Positions 16,113-25,108 of a DNA stretch of 42,075 nt are shown piece by piece; within the stretch, counting starts at the first letter, position 1, and every line of letters starts with the position of its first letter. Made by a program: the position numbers and the translations under genes. Source of the stretch: Aeromicrobium sp. Its GTDB lineage: Bacteria; Actinomycetota; Actinomycetes; Propionibacteriales; Nocardioidaceae. A model generated the notes under the pieces. The model worked only from the letters and a program-made list of their open reading frames with translations, had not been told where the DNA came from and searched no databases. Location of the stretch: contig JAOPXO010000097.1 in the NCBI GenBank assembly GCA_025965115.1, positions 1-42,075 of the forward strand. The letters run 5' to 3'.

Positions 16113-18689
16113 TCATTCGGTGGCCAGCACTCTCGACGGCGGTACGTACGAGGCGCGTTCGAGGGGTATCACTGCGACGGCTCGTACCAACAGGACGGTC
16201 AGCGCCGCGATCGCGATCACCGGGATGAGTGGCAGCCGGACCTCTGTCGGAAGATCCAGCCCGCGCGCCACGGCACGGCCGGTCATCACCCCGAGGACTG
16301 CCCCGGTCACCACGCCGACTGCGGATGCCACCGCACCGACCAGCAGAACCCGACTGACCAACAACCGGGTCAGCCCACGGCGCTCGAGTCCGAGGGCACG
16401 GAGCACCGCGTGCTCACGAGTGCGCTCACTGACCACGAGCGAAGCCGTTGCGGCCGCGCCGATGACGGCGACCAGCACGGCGACGGCGAGGATGCCGGCG
16501 GCGGTGGCTCGCGCCATCGCCAAGGCCCTGCCAGTGCGCACATCGATCACGAGCGGACCCGAGACGGGGAGCTGGCCACCCACGATCGCGGCGCCACTGA
16601 CTTCGTCGGACAACCGCCCGCGATCGGCGCCGGGCCTGGCCTGGATCCAGGCTGTTCGGGTCTGCAACTGGCGGCTGACCTGCCGCATCGTGGCGGCGCT
16701 GACCGCCGACGGAACTTCGAGCCCCTTGACGTAGCTCACGGTCAGGTCCTTGACGGTCCCGTCCGGGCCCTCGAGGGTGACCGTGCGGCCTGCCGGGAAC
16801 GGCGGGAATCCGGTCGTGGGCAGGTACACGGTGTCGTCTCGTACGCGGTCGACCGCGAATCCGTGCGGGAGTACAGACGACAGGCTCGCCGGATCGGCCG
16901 CCACCGTGCCGATGCCGAGGCTGACGTGACTGCGGGTGCCGCGCCCCTCGATCGTCACGCCTCGGCCGTACGGAACTGCGGCGACCTTGCCCACGCCGTC
17001 GATGTGCCGAAGACGCGAGAGCACCGACGAAGTGACGATCGGTGAGCCGGCCGGCGCCCCGACGACCAAATCAGGCTGATCAGACGCGGTCAGCCGAGCC
17101 GAGGTGGTCGCACCGATGCAGGAGAGCGCCACCCAGGAGAGCGAAACCATGCCCACCGCGAGGACGATCGCCACTGCCTCGATCGAAGCCGAACCGGGAC
17201 GGCGAACGATGTCGCTGAACGCCAATCGCGAAGGCGGTGCCTTGACCCACCGAGCCAACCAGCGGGACGTCGTCGCGAGGACTGGAGCCAGCACCAACCC
17301 GGCGCCGATCAGCACGAGCACGGCGCCGGCCACTAACAACCACCACTTGTCGTGAATCGGCCCGTACAGCGCACCCCAGGCGCCGAACGATGCGAGGACG
17401 GCAGCCGTCAGGGTCAGGCCCGCGGCGGTCCGATGCGGATGGCGGGACTCGGGACGGGGTTCGCCGCTCAGCGCGGCCGTCGGTGGAATCCGCGAGGCGA
17501 GGTAGGCAGGGATGACCGCTGCCAGGAGGGCGAGCACACCGGCCGCGATCAACGGTGCGAGCACATCGAACAGTGGCACGGTGAACGCACTCCCGCGAAG
17601 GGCCGGCAGGCCGGGGATCAGACCCACCACCGGCAGACCCAGACGCGCGACGAGCACACCTGCCAGGACCCCCAGCACGGCGCCGGCGAGGCTCGGCAGC
17701 AGAACCTCGAGCACCACCAGAAGCACCAGGTTGCCGCGATCGGCGCCAATGCAGCGGGCGAGCGCGATGGTCCGGCGGCGGGAGTTGGTTGCCGCGCCGG
17801 TGGTGGTGGCGAGCGTGACCGCAGCGACGATCAACGACACTGCTGCGAGCCCGGTGACCAGCGCGCTGAGCGCGTCGATCTGCGCGCCCTGCACCTGTCG
17901 GTCGGCCTCGATCAGGTCTCGCGTCGATTCAGGCCAGCCAACCGGCGCCTTGGCGTTGATGGACCTCACGACCGCCGAAGGTTTGACCCCCGGCAGGGTC
18001 TGGATCAGCACGACGTTCGCATCGTTGATTCCGGCCAGGGCCTCGGCCACCGGGGCGGTGACGATGCCGTACGCCGACCCCTCTCTACTGAGCGAGCCGC
18101 GGACGTCCACGATCCCGACGACGGTGAACACCGAACGGCCGACACTCGGATTGCCGAGCGCCACCCGGTCGCCCAGGCCGATCTTGAGCTCGTGCAGGCT
18201 CGACTGGGTGAGGGCAACCTCATTGCCGGCCTGGGGTGGGCGACCCGCGGCCCACCGCTGCCAGACGAACGAGCGGCCGGTCGCCAGCGACTCCAGGTTG
18301 ATGCCCCGAGTCACCGCCCCGACCTGAGCCGCAGCTGTCGCCCGGACCAGCGTCGCGGTATGGGCGACCCCGGGCAGCTCCGCGATCCGTGCGACGTCCG
18401 CCCGCGCGATGCCATTGCCGCCGCGACCCGCCGAGGCGCCCGCTTCGTCGACACCAGAGCCCTGATCGGCGTTGACGATGACGTCCGAGCCTTCGTACCC
18501 AACATTCAGTCCTTCGTCGACGGCCGTCCGCATGGTGTCGGCGAACACGAGGGTCGTGGTGAGCACGCCGGCACCGAGAGCGACCGTCACGATGGCGGCG
18601 ATCGTACGTCCGCGGTGCGCGCGAGCCTCCGCCACCGCCAGACGCCTCAACGTGCGAGTCGTGCGGAGCGGCCTGGAGAACCGAGTCAC
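16113..18689 (-). CDS. FtsX/MacB-type ABC transporter permease
   Basis: N-terminal TM, large extracytoplasmic region, repeated FtsX-like TM blocks; GTGA overlap with the ATPase gene. Confidence 0.88.
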   Translation of the reverse strand: MTRFSRPLRTTRTLRRLAVAEARAHRGRTIAAIVTVALGAGVLTTTLVFADTMRTAVDEGLNVGYEGSDVIVNADQGSGVDEAGASAGRGGNGIARADVARIAELPGVAHTATLVRATAAAQVGAVTRGINLESLATGRSFVWQRWAAGRPPQAGNEVALTQSSLHELKIGLGDRVALGNPSVGRSVFTVVGIVDVRGSLSREGSAYGIVTAPVAEALAGINDANVVLIQTLPGVKPSAVVRSINAKAPVGWPESTRDLIEADRQVQGAQIDALSALVTGLAAVSLIVAAVTLATTTGAATNSRRRTIALARCIGADRGNLVLLVVLEVLLPSLAGAVLGVLAGVLVARLGLPVVGLIPGLPALRGSAFTVPLFDVLAPLIAAGVLALLAAVIPAYLASRIPPTAALSGEPRPESRHPHRTAAGLTLTAAVLASFGAWGALYGPIHDKWWLLVAGAVLVLIGAGLVLAPVLATTSRWLARWVKAPPSRLAFSDIVRRPGSASIEAVAIVLAVGMVSLSWVALSCIGATTSARLTASDQPDLVVGAPAGSPIVTSSVLSRLRHIDGVGKVAAVPYGRGVTIEGRGTRSHVSLGIGTVAADPASLSSVLPHGFAVDRVRDDTVYLPTTGFPPFPAGRTVTLEGPDGTVKDLTVSYVKGLEVPSAVSAATMRQVSRQLQTRTAWIQARPGADRGRLSDEVSGAAIVGGQLPVSGPLVIDVRTGRALAMARATAAGILAVAVLVAVIGAAATASLVVSERTREHAVLRALGLERRGLTRLLVSRVLLVGAVASAVGVVTGAVLGVMTGRAVARGLDLPTEVRLPLIPVIAIAALTVLLVRAVAVIPLERASYVPPSRVLATE

Positions 18690-19399
18690 GAGCGAGCGCC
18701 TCGCGCCAGCCGATCAGGCATCACCTCGGTCAGGAGCCCTGAGCTCATCCGGTAGACCCGATCCGATCGTTCGGCAACGGTCGGATCGTGGCTGACCACG
18801 ACGACCGCCTGGCCGAGCTTGTGGGCCAGAGCGACCAGGAGGTCTGTCAACCGGATCGCGGCATCCGGGTCGAGGGCTCCGGTCGGCTCGTCGGCGAACA
18901 CCACATCGGGGTCGATCAGCAGGGCGCGGGCGACTGCGACGCGTTGCTGTTGGCCGCCGGAGAGCTGGCCAGGGAAATGGTCGAGGCGATCGGTCAGGCC
19001 GAGCGACGCGGCCAGTTCTTCGAGCCTCTCCTCGTCGACGTCGCGCCCGTCGAGCTCGATCGGAAGGGCAATGTTGTCGCGCGCCGAAAGGCTGCCGATC
19101 AGGTTGAACGACTGGAAGACAAAGCCGAGTCGGCGGCGGCGCAGCTTCGACAGCGCCCGGTCACCGAGCCCGGTGATCTCCTGGTCCGCGATGCGCACAG
19201 TGCCCTGATCGGGCCGATCGAGCCCGGCGAGAATCTGCAGCAGCGTCGACTTGCCCGAACCCGACGGCCCGGTGATCGCGGTGACCTCGCCCGCATTTGC
19301 AGTGAAGTGCACGTCGTCGACGGCGATGACCGGGGCGCCGCCCTGCGGGTTGCGGAATGCCTTGCGCACGCCCGAGGCCACGACGACTGGTTCGGCCAC
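18686..19399 (-). CDS. ABC transporter ATP-binding protein (LolD/MacB type)
   Basis: GPSGSGKSTLLQILAGLDRP Walker A, LSGGQQQRVAVARAL signature, VVFADEPTGALD Walker B; GTG start at VAEPVVV preceded by GAGGAGG. Confidence 0.95.
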   Translation of the reverse strand: MAEPVVVASGVRKAFRNPQGGAPVIAVDDVHFTANAGEVTAITGPSGSGKSTLLQILAGLDRPDQGTVRIADQEITGLGDRALSKLRRRRLGFVFQSFNLIGSLSARDNIALPIELDGRDVDEERLEELAASLGLTDRLDHFPGQLSGGQQQRVAVARALLIDPDVVFADEPTGALDPDAAIRLTDLLVALAHKLGQAVVVVSHDPTVAERSDRVYRMSSGLLTEVMPDRLARGARS

Positions 19400-19478
19400 A
19401 CCGACCTCCTCGACCCTCCCCACCATTCAACAGTCCGCAACACGCCAAGGTCACGCGACATTCCGAGCGTACGACACA

Positions 19479-19495
19479 AGTTGCGGAGCGCAACT
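19479..19495 (-). terminator. Hairpin downstream of phosphotransferase gene
   Basis: AGTTGCG-GAG-CGCAACT perfect 7-bp stem. Confidence 0.5.
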
Positions 19496-19522
19496 GAGTG
19501 GCGGGAAGGGCGCAGCCGTACT

Positions 19523-20728
19523 TCAGACCGTCTGGAAGGCGTCGCTGTCGACGAAGAAGTCGAGGATTGCCCTGGTCATCCGGATCCGGTCGCTCCACAG
19601 GGCAATGGCCTGATCCGATGTCGGGGCGTTGAGCTGCTCGAGCGGGATCGCACTGAACCCCGACCTGAGCAGCAGGCCGGACAGGTAACCGCGCTCCACG
19701 TCAGCCGGGTCGACCGCCATGCCGGCCGCGGTCAGTCCCTCGATGTAGGCCGGCAGAATCACGCGATGAATCCCCTCGAGCTCGCTCGGATCCATCTCGC
19801 CCGCATGGCAGAGCCCGACCAGCAGCTGACCCAGGTCATGTCCGACCGGAAGCTGGCTGTTGAGTCCCGGATCGATCACGACGAACGTGTCGGGATCGTC
19901 CGCGGGTATGAGCAGGTTCTGCGGGCTGGCGTCTCCGTGGGCGTACGTCATCGGCAGCGAGTCGCTCTCGTCGATCAATGCCTGGCCGCGCGAGACGAGG
20001 GCTCGGAGGTCCGCGATGATCGCGCGGTCGCCTGTGCGCTCGAGCGCTGCCACCACCGTGGGATGCTGCCACAGCTCGTCCCCCTCGATCGCCGGGCGAA
20101 AGATTGATTCGACGCGACCGTTGAACATCATCCGCACGCCGAGGTTGGGACCGAACGGTGTCCCGGTTTCGAGGCCGAGCGGCAGTACGCCGGGAGGTAT
20201 GCGGCCTGCGGCGAGCTGACCCAGTAGGTGCGCGGCGCGGGCAAATCGCACGGTCGTCCACGCGTCGTACGACAGGGCCTGAACGTCCTCCATCCAGAGA
20301 GCTGCTCGGCCTTCTTCGAGCTCCTGGATCGAGTAGACGTCCGGCAGTCGCATTCCGGCGGGCATTGGACAGCCGAACCCATTTGCATACAGCTCGATCT
20401 CGAGTCGCCACGGAAATCCGGAGACGAATGACTCGAGCAGGTGCTCGGGAATCGCGTGCAGCATCGGCCAATGCGTCACATCGCGTATCTCCTTGACGAA
20501 GATCCGCGCGACCTGTCCGTCGCCGAACTCCAGCTCGCAGTGCGTGAGCCGCTCGGTCGGAATCGTCGACGTCGGGTAGCTGGACGGGCGATACGTCACC
20601 GATATCAGGCGCGGGTCCTCACTGTCGCTGCCGAGTGCGAGTCGGCCAAGACGCTCGAGCTCGTACATCGGGACGACTGCTCGACCGATGTGCTCAACAC
20701 CCGTGACGCGGGGTATCTCAGTCATCAT
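19523..20728 (-). CDS. Aminoglycoside phosphotransferase (APH)/choline-kinase-like protein
   Basis: YAHGDASPQNLL catalytic motif and VVIDPGL...GHDLGQLL Mg-binding-like motif. Confidence 0.7.
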   Translation of the reverse strand: MMTEIPRVTGVEHIGRAVVPMYELERLGRLALGSDSEDPRLISVTYRPSSYPTSTIPTERLTHCELEFGDGQVARIFVKEIRDVTHWPMLHAIPEHLLESFVSGFPWRLEIELYANGFGCPMPAGMRLPDVYSIQELEEGRAALWMEDVQALSYDAWTTVRFARAAHLLGQLAAGRIPPGVLPLGLETGTPFGPNLGVRMMFNGRVESIFRPAIEGDELWQHPTVVAALERTGDRAIIADLRALVSRGQALIDESDSLPMTYAHGDASPQNLLIPADDPDTFVVIDPGLNSQLPVGHDLGQLLVGLCHAGEMDPSELEGIHRVILPAYIEGLTAAGMAVDPADVERGYLSGLLLRSGFSAIPLEQLNAPTSDQAIALWSDRIRMTRAILDFFVDSDAFQTV

Positions 20729-20744
20729 CGAGGCTCCAAAGACG

Positions 20745-20785
20745 GTAAGGTAGGCTTACTAGTTCAAATAGTAAGGTTGCCTTAT
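20745..20785. promoter_or_regulatory. Duplicated semi-palindromic operator-like motif in divergent promoter
   Basis: GTAAGGTAGGCTTAC (20745-20759) and GTAAGGTTGCCTTAT (20771-20785), 12/15 identical, 26-bp offset. Confidence 0.6.
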
Positions 20786-21260
20786 GAGTTCTGTCAACGG
20801 GATCCCCGACCATATCCCGCTGCACGTCGTGGCTCTGCTGGATCGGGCTCGGAGGCGTTACAAGGCCGCGATGACCGAGCTCAGCGGCCCCTGGCTGGCG
20901 AGCCTGAACGGCGAGGAGCTCCGCGACGCCGCTGGCGCACTCAGTGGATCGCATTTCCGGTTGCTGTCCCACATCCCACCGGATGGGGCACGAGTCACCG
21001 ACATCGCAGAGCTGGCCGACATCACCAAGCAGTCGGCGGGCACCTTCCTGGTGGCGATGGCCGAATGCGGCCTGGTCGAGACCGTCCCGGATCTGGCTGA
21101 CCGACGCACTCGACTCACCCGCCGCACGCCCCTAGGTGACGAGATGGAGGCGGCGGTGAACGCGCTCGTGGCCCAGGTCGAACGACGCTGGCGCAGGAGC
21201 GTCGGAGCCAAGGACTATGACGCCCTGCGGCGAGCACTCATCGCGATCGTCACGACCTGA
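20784..21260 (+). CDS. MarR-family transcriptional regulator
   Basis: wHTH: VTDIAELADITKQSAGTFLVAMAECGLVETVPDLADRRTRLTRRTPLGDEM. Confidence 0.85.
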   Translation: MSSVNGIPDHIPLHVVALLDRARRRYKAAMTELSGPWLASLNGEELRDAAGALSGSHFRLLSHIPPDGARVTDIAELADITKQSAGTFLVAMAECGLVETVPDLADRRTRLTRRTPLGDEMEAAVNALVAQVERRWRRSVGAKDYDALRRALIAIVTT

Positions 21261-21272
21261 CAGAGTGTCCTC

Positions 21273-21929
21273 ATGGATTCGGTGATGCCCACAGACCTGC
21301 TCCCCCATGCCCTGGCGGCCAAGGGATTCATGCCGGAGGACGAGGGTGACTTCCTGCACCGGATCGCCCGTGAGCGACTTCTCCACGGACCTGCGTTGGA
21401 GATCGGCACCTATTGCGGTAAGTCCGCGATCTATCTCGGCGCCGCCGCCCGCGAGGTCGGCGGGCACGTGCTCACGGTCGACCACCACCGCGGCTCCGAG
21501 GAGAACCAGGCCGGCTGGGAGCACCACGATGCGTCCCTCGTCGACGACGAGCTGGGCCTGATGGACACCCTCCCGGTGTTCCGCAAGACCATCGCCCACG
21601 CCGGGCTCGAGGACCAGGTCACCGCGGTCATTGGCCGCTCAACCAGCGTCGCGACGTGGTGGCACACTCCGGTCAGCCTGCTGTTCATCGACGGCGGCCA
21701 TGCCGAGGAGCACGCTCAGAACGACTACACCGGGTTCGCCCATTGGCTGATGACCGGTGGCGCGCTGGTGATCCACGATGTCTTCGAACGGCCAGAAGAT
21801 GGCGGCCAGGCTCCGTTCCACGTCTGGCAGCGAGCCGTCGACTCCGGAAGCTTCGAGCCGCGCGAAACGGTGGGTTCGATGCGGGTGCTAACGCGCACCC
21901 GGGGATACGCCGGCGAACCTGTCGGATGA
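21273..21929 (+). CDS. Class I SAM-dependent methyltransferase (Methyltransf_24-like)
   Basis: LEIGTYCGKSAIYLG motif I, LTVDHHRGSEENQAGW, LLFIDGGHAEEHAQNDY, GGALVIHDVF. Confidence 0.8.
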   Translation: MDSVMPTDLLPHALAAKGFMPEDEGDFLHRIARERLLHGPALEIGTYCGKSAIYLGAAAREVGGHVLTVDHHRGSEENQAGWEHHDASLVDDELGLMDTLPVFRKTIAHAGLEDQVTAVIGRSTSVATWWHTPVSLLFIDGGHAEEHAQNDYTGFAHWLMTGGALVIHDVFERPEDGGQAPFHVWQRAVDSGSFEPRETVGSMRVLTRTRGYAGEPVG

Positions 21930-21953
21930 CGACCGCGGTACGCAGCCGGCGCG

Positions 21954-23030
21954 TCAGCGGGAGACAGCCCTCTCGTCAGCGGCACACTCGCACTCCAGCG
22001 CGATCTCACCGAACTCGACGCCGATGCCGTGGCCGGTCATGACGCCCGCGCCCGGCGTCACGTCGTTGAGCACGTCCCACGCGAGGATCACGGCGGCGGC
22101 CGTGTAGGTGGTGTGCTCGACGGGCCAGTTGACGTCATCTGGGAAGACGTAGCCGGTCCAGTAGCCGCCATCGTCGTTGCGCAGGTGCTGCATGTCGGCG
22201 AACATCTTCTCGGCACGAGGATCGCCGATCGCCCTGAGGGCCATCGCCAGCTCGCACGTCTCAGCACCGGTCACCCAAGGGTTGGCGCTCACACAGCGGA
22301 TGCCGAGGCCGTCCTCGACGAAGGTGTCCCACCGCGATGCAAGCATCTCCTCGGCAGCGGCACCGCGAACGGCACCACCAAGGACGGGGTAGTACCAGTC
22401 CATGGAGAACTCAGACTTGTCGAGGAACTGTTCGCGGTGCTTGCAGAGAGCATGGCGCAGGCGACCGCCGGCGAGCTCCCAATGTGGCTGCGGCTCATCC
22501 ATCAGCTCGGCGATCGCAACACCACAACGCAATGCCTGATAGATGCTCGAGCTGCCGGCAAGCAGCGCCTGGGCGTTGACCTTGGTGGGACCGTTGGCAT
22601 CCCATTCCCGCGACCAGGCGATGCCACCGAACGGCAGCTGCAGATCGGCGACCAGGTCGAGCGCGCGGCGTACGACGGGCCACATGCGCTCGAGGAACTC
22701 GCGGTCCTGACGGATCGACCAGTGATGAAGCACGCCCACGGCGATGTAGGCAGCCATGTTGGTCTCGGTGCTGGCGTCCTCGACCTCGCCGGCAACGAGC
22801 TTCATCGGCCAGGAGCCATCCACCCGCTGGTTGCGCAAGCACCAGTCGTACGCCGCCTCGGCAGCCTCGGTCTCACCACCGACGAGCAGCGCCATCGCGC
22901 CCTCGACGTGGTTCCACGCGTCGGTGTGCTCGCCGATCGTCCAGGGGATCGCACCATCGGGCTCCTGCATCGAAGCGATGCTGGCGGCCGTCTGGGCGAT
23001 CTGCTTCGGGGTGATGACGTGTGCCGTCAC
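21954..23030 (-). CDS. Alpha/alpha-toroid protein of the type often annotated 'prenyltransferase'; function unknown
   Basis: Repeated EPDGAIPW...W.HVE.AMAL, NQRVDGSWPMK, NDDGGYWTGY motifs; GTG start overlaps upstream methyltransferase stop (GTGA). Confidence 0.65.
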   Translation of the reverse strand: MTAHVITPKQIAQTAASIASMQEPDGAIPWTIGEHTDAWNHVEGAMALLVGGETEAAEAAYDWCLRNQRVDGSWPMKLVAGEVEDASTETNMAAYIAVGVLHHWSIRQDREFLERMWPVVRRALDLVADLQLPFGGIAWSREWDANGPTKVNAQALLAGSSSIYQALRCGVAIAELMDEPQPHWELAGGRLRHALCKHREQFLDKSEFSMDWYYPVLGGAVRGAAAEEMLASRWDTFVEDGLGIRCVSANPWVTGAETCELAMALRAIGDPRAEKMFADMQHLRNDDGGYWTGYVFPDDVNWPVEHTTYTAAAVILAWDVLNDVTPGAGVMTGHGIGVEFGEIALECECAADERAVSR

Positions 23031-23761
23031 TTCGCGGAGATGTCCGGCTTGCGGAGGTAGAGCACCATGCTCTTGCCGATGACCGGGTTGAGGATCTTCT
23101 CGGCCAGGCGCGTCGCGACGCTGAGGCGGGGGGTCTTCATGATGTCCCAGACCAGCACCTGGTGATATGCCTTCACCAGCGGGTTGTCGTCGTTCTTGAC
23201 GCCGACCGCGCACTTGAGCCACCAATATGGCGAGTGCAGGCCGTGCGCATAGTCGATCGACTCGAAGACCATGCCGGCGTTCTCGAGCTTGCCGATCAGC
23301 TCCTTGTCGGAGTAGATGCGGATATGGCCACCCGGAGTGTTGTGATAGTCGTCGGAGAGCTTCCAGCAGACGATCTCGGGCAGCCAGCGGGGCACGGTGA
23401 TGGCCATCGTGCCGCCCGGGCGCAGGACGCGTACGAGCTCGTCGATCGCCTGGATGTCGGCCGGGATGTGCTCGAGGATCTCCGATGCGATGACGCGATC
23501 GAACTCGGCGTCTGCGAACGGAAGGGACAGTGCGTCGCCCTCTTTGATGTCGGCGGACGCACCCTCGGGCACCTCGCCGGCCTCCTTCATCGCGCCGAAC
23601 AGATCCAGCACATTGGCCAGCTCATCGGCATCCTGGTCAAAGGCGATGACGTCGGCACCGCGGCGATACATCTCGAACGCGTGACGGCCGGCGCCGGCAC
23701 CCATGTCAATCACTCGTTCGCCCGGCTTCAGGCCAAGTCGGTCGAAATCAACGGTCAGCAT
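23027..23761 (-). CDS. Class I SAM-dependent methyltransferase (Methyltransf_11-like)
   Basis: VIDMGAGAGRHAFEMYRRGADVIAFDQD motif I; LPFADAEFDRVIASEILEHI; LRPGGTMAITVPRW. Confidence 0.9.
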   Translation of the reverse strand: MLTVDFDRLGLKPGERVIDMGAGAGRHAFEMYRRGADVIAFDQDADELANVLDLFGAMKEAGEVPEGASADIKEGDALSLPFADAEFDRVIASEILEHIPADIQAIDELVRVLRPGGTMAITVPRWLPEIVCWKLSDDYHNTPGGHIRIYSDKELIGKLENAGMVFESIDYAHGLHSPYWWLKCAVGVKNDDNPLVKAYHQVLVWDIMKTPRLSVATRLAEKILNPVIGKSMVLYLRKPDISAK

Positions 23762-23763
23762 GC

Positions 23764-25011
23764 TTAGTTCTCCCCTGCATTCTTCGCCGCATGGGCGGCA
23801 ATGACTTCCTCGTACGCGGCGGCGGTGGACTTGGCCACGGCACCCCAGCTGAACATCTCGAGCACGCGCTCGCGGCCGGCGCGCCCCATCGCCTCCCGGC
23901 GCTCAGGGTCATCCAGCAGCTCGGCGATCGCGGCCTCGAGCTCTCCGACATCTCCGGGGGTGACCAATGTGGCGCAGGCGCCGTCCTCCCCCACGACTTC
24001 GGGGATCGCGCCGGCTCGGCTGACGACCAGCGGAGTTCCGCAGGCCATCAGTTCAGCGGTCGGCAGCGAGAACCCTTCGTACAGCGAAGGTACGCAGGCG
24101 AGCTCGGCCGAGCCCATCACGTCGACGAGCTCAGCATCGCTGATCCCGTTGACGAAACGCACGTGCTCGGCGATGCCGAGATCGTCGATGAGCCTCTCGG
24201 TGCGTCCACCGGCCTTGAGCGTCGTGACGAGCATGAGCTCCAGATCCCGCTCGGTGCGAAGCTTCGCGAATGCCTCAAGCAGCGTGGCGATGCCCTTCAT
24301 GGGCGCGTCTGCGCTGGCCATCGCCACGATGCGGCCGGGTACGCGCGGAGCTGTCGGCGGTACGAACACATCGTCCACACCGAGGGTGATGACCTCGAGC
24401 ACCGACGGATCGACGCCGAAGTCGGTGATGATGTCGCGCCGGCTGGACTCGGAGACCGTCAGGATCTTGGTGAGCTGCTTGGCAACGCGCTTCTGCATGC
24501 GCAGGAAGCCGTACCAACGACGTGTGCTGAGCTTCTTGCGCAGCGGTGCGCTGGCGAGGTCGATGCGCCGGTCGAACGTGATCGGGTGGTGGATCGTCGT
24601 GATCAGCGGGAAGCCGAGCTTGGCGATGTCGAGCATGCCCGAGCCGACCGTCTGGTTGTCGTGGACGATGTCGAAGTCGCCGACCCGGTCCTTCATCAGC
24701 CGTGCGGCGCGCTTGCTGAACGTCTTGGGCTCGGGGAAGCCGGCCGTCCACATGGTCAACACTTCCTCGACGTCGATGAGGTCGCGGAACTCCTTCGGGC
24801 GCGGCATGCGGAAGGGATCGGGCTCGCGATAGAGATCGAGCGACGGCACCTTGTGGAGGACGACGCCCTCGTCGAGCTCCGGATAGGGCTGCCCGGAGTA
24901 GACCTCGACGGTATGGCCGAGCTCCACCAGCTCACGACTGAGGTGGCGCAGGTAGACGCCCTGGCCGCCGCAATGTGGCTTGCTGCGGTAGGACATGAAT
25001 GCGATGCGCAC
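23764..25011 (-). CDS. Glycosyltransferase family 4
   Basis: GGQGVYLRHLSRELVELGHTVEVYSG, ILTVSESSRRDII, SLYEGFSLPTAELMACGTPLVVSRAGAIPEVVG (EX7E). Confidence 0.92.
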   Translation of the reverse strand: MRIAFMSYRSKPHCGGQGVYLRHLSRELVELGHTVEVYSGQPYPELDEGVVLHKVPSLDLYREPDPFRMPRPKEFRDLIDVEEVLTMWTAGFPEPKTFSKRAARLMKDRVGDFDIVHDNQTVGSGMLDIAKLGFPLITTIHHPITFDRRIDLASAPLRKKLSTRRWYGFLRMQKRVAKQLTKILTVSESSRRDIITDFGVDPSVLEVITLGVDDVFVPPTAPRVPGRIVAMASADAPMKGIATLLEAFAKLRTERDLELMLVTTLKAGGRTERLIDDLGIAEHVRFVNGISDAELVDVMGSAELACVPSLYEGFSLPTAELMACGTPLVVSRAGAIPEVVGEDGACATLVTPGDVGELEAAIAELLDDPERREAMGRAGRERVLEMFSWGAVAKSTAAAYEEVIAAHAAKNAGEN

Positions 25012-25085
25012 GTGCCGCCTCCGGTCTTGCTTTTGGACTGACTTCCTATTGTCCGTTGACAGGGTGCCAACCGACGCATCGGGGG

Positions 25086-25108
25086 GCTGAGGCCTTCATC
25101 ACCTCAGC
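25086..25108 (-). terminator. Hairpin at 3' end of SDR operon
   Basis: GCTGAGG-CCTTCATCA-CCTCAGC overlapping the SDR stop. Confidence 0.4.

Noticed and set aside
17352-20107. Long + strand ORFs (467 and 439 aa) opposite the ABC transporter and phosphotransferase genes
   Set aside because: Shadow ORFs; minus-strand genes carry clear motifs and overlaps.
20745-20785. Genuine IdeR/DtxR iron box
   Set aside because: The core looks similar, but matching the 19-bp consensus needs deletions in both copies; the adjacent MarR gene is a better candidate regulator.
22029-25041. Plus-strand ORFs opposite toroid, methyltransferase and GT4 genes
   Set aside because: Shadow ORFs with no motif support.
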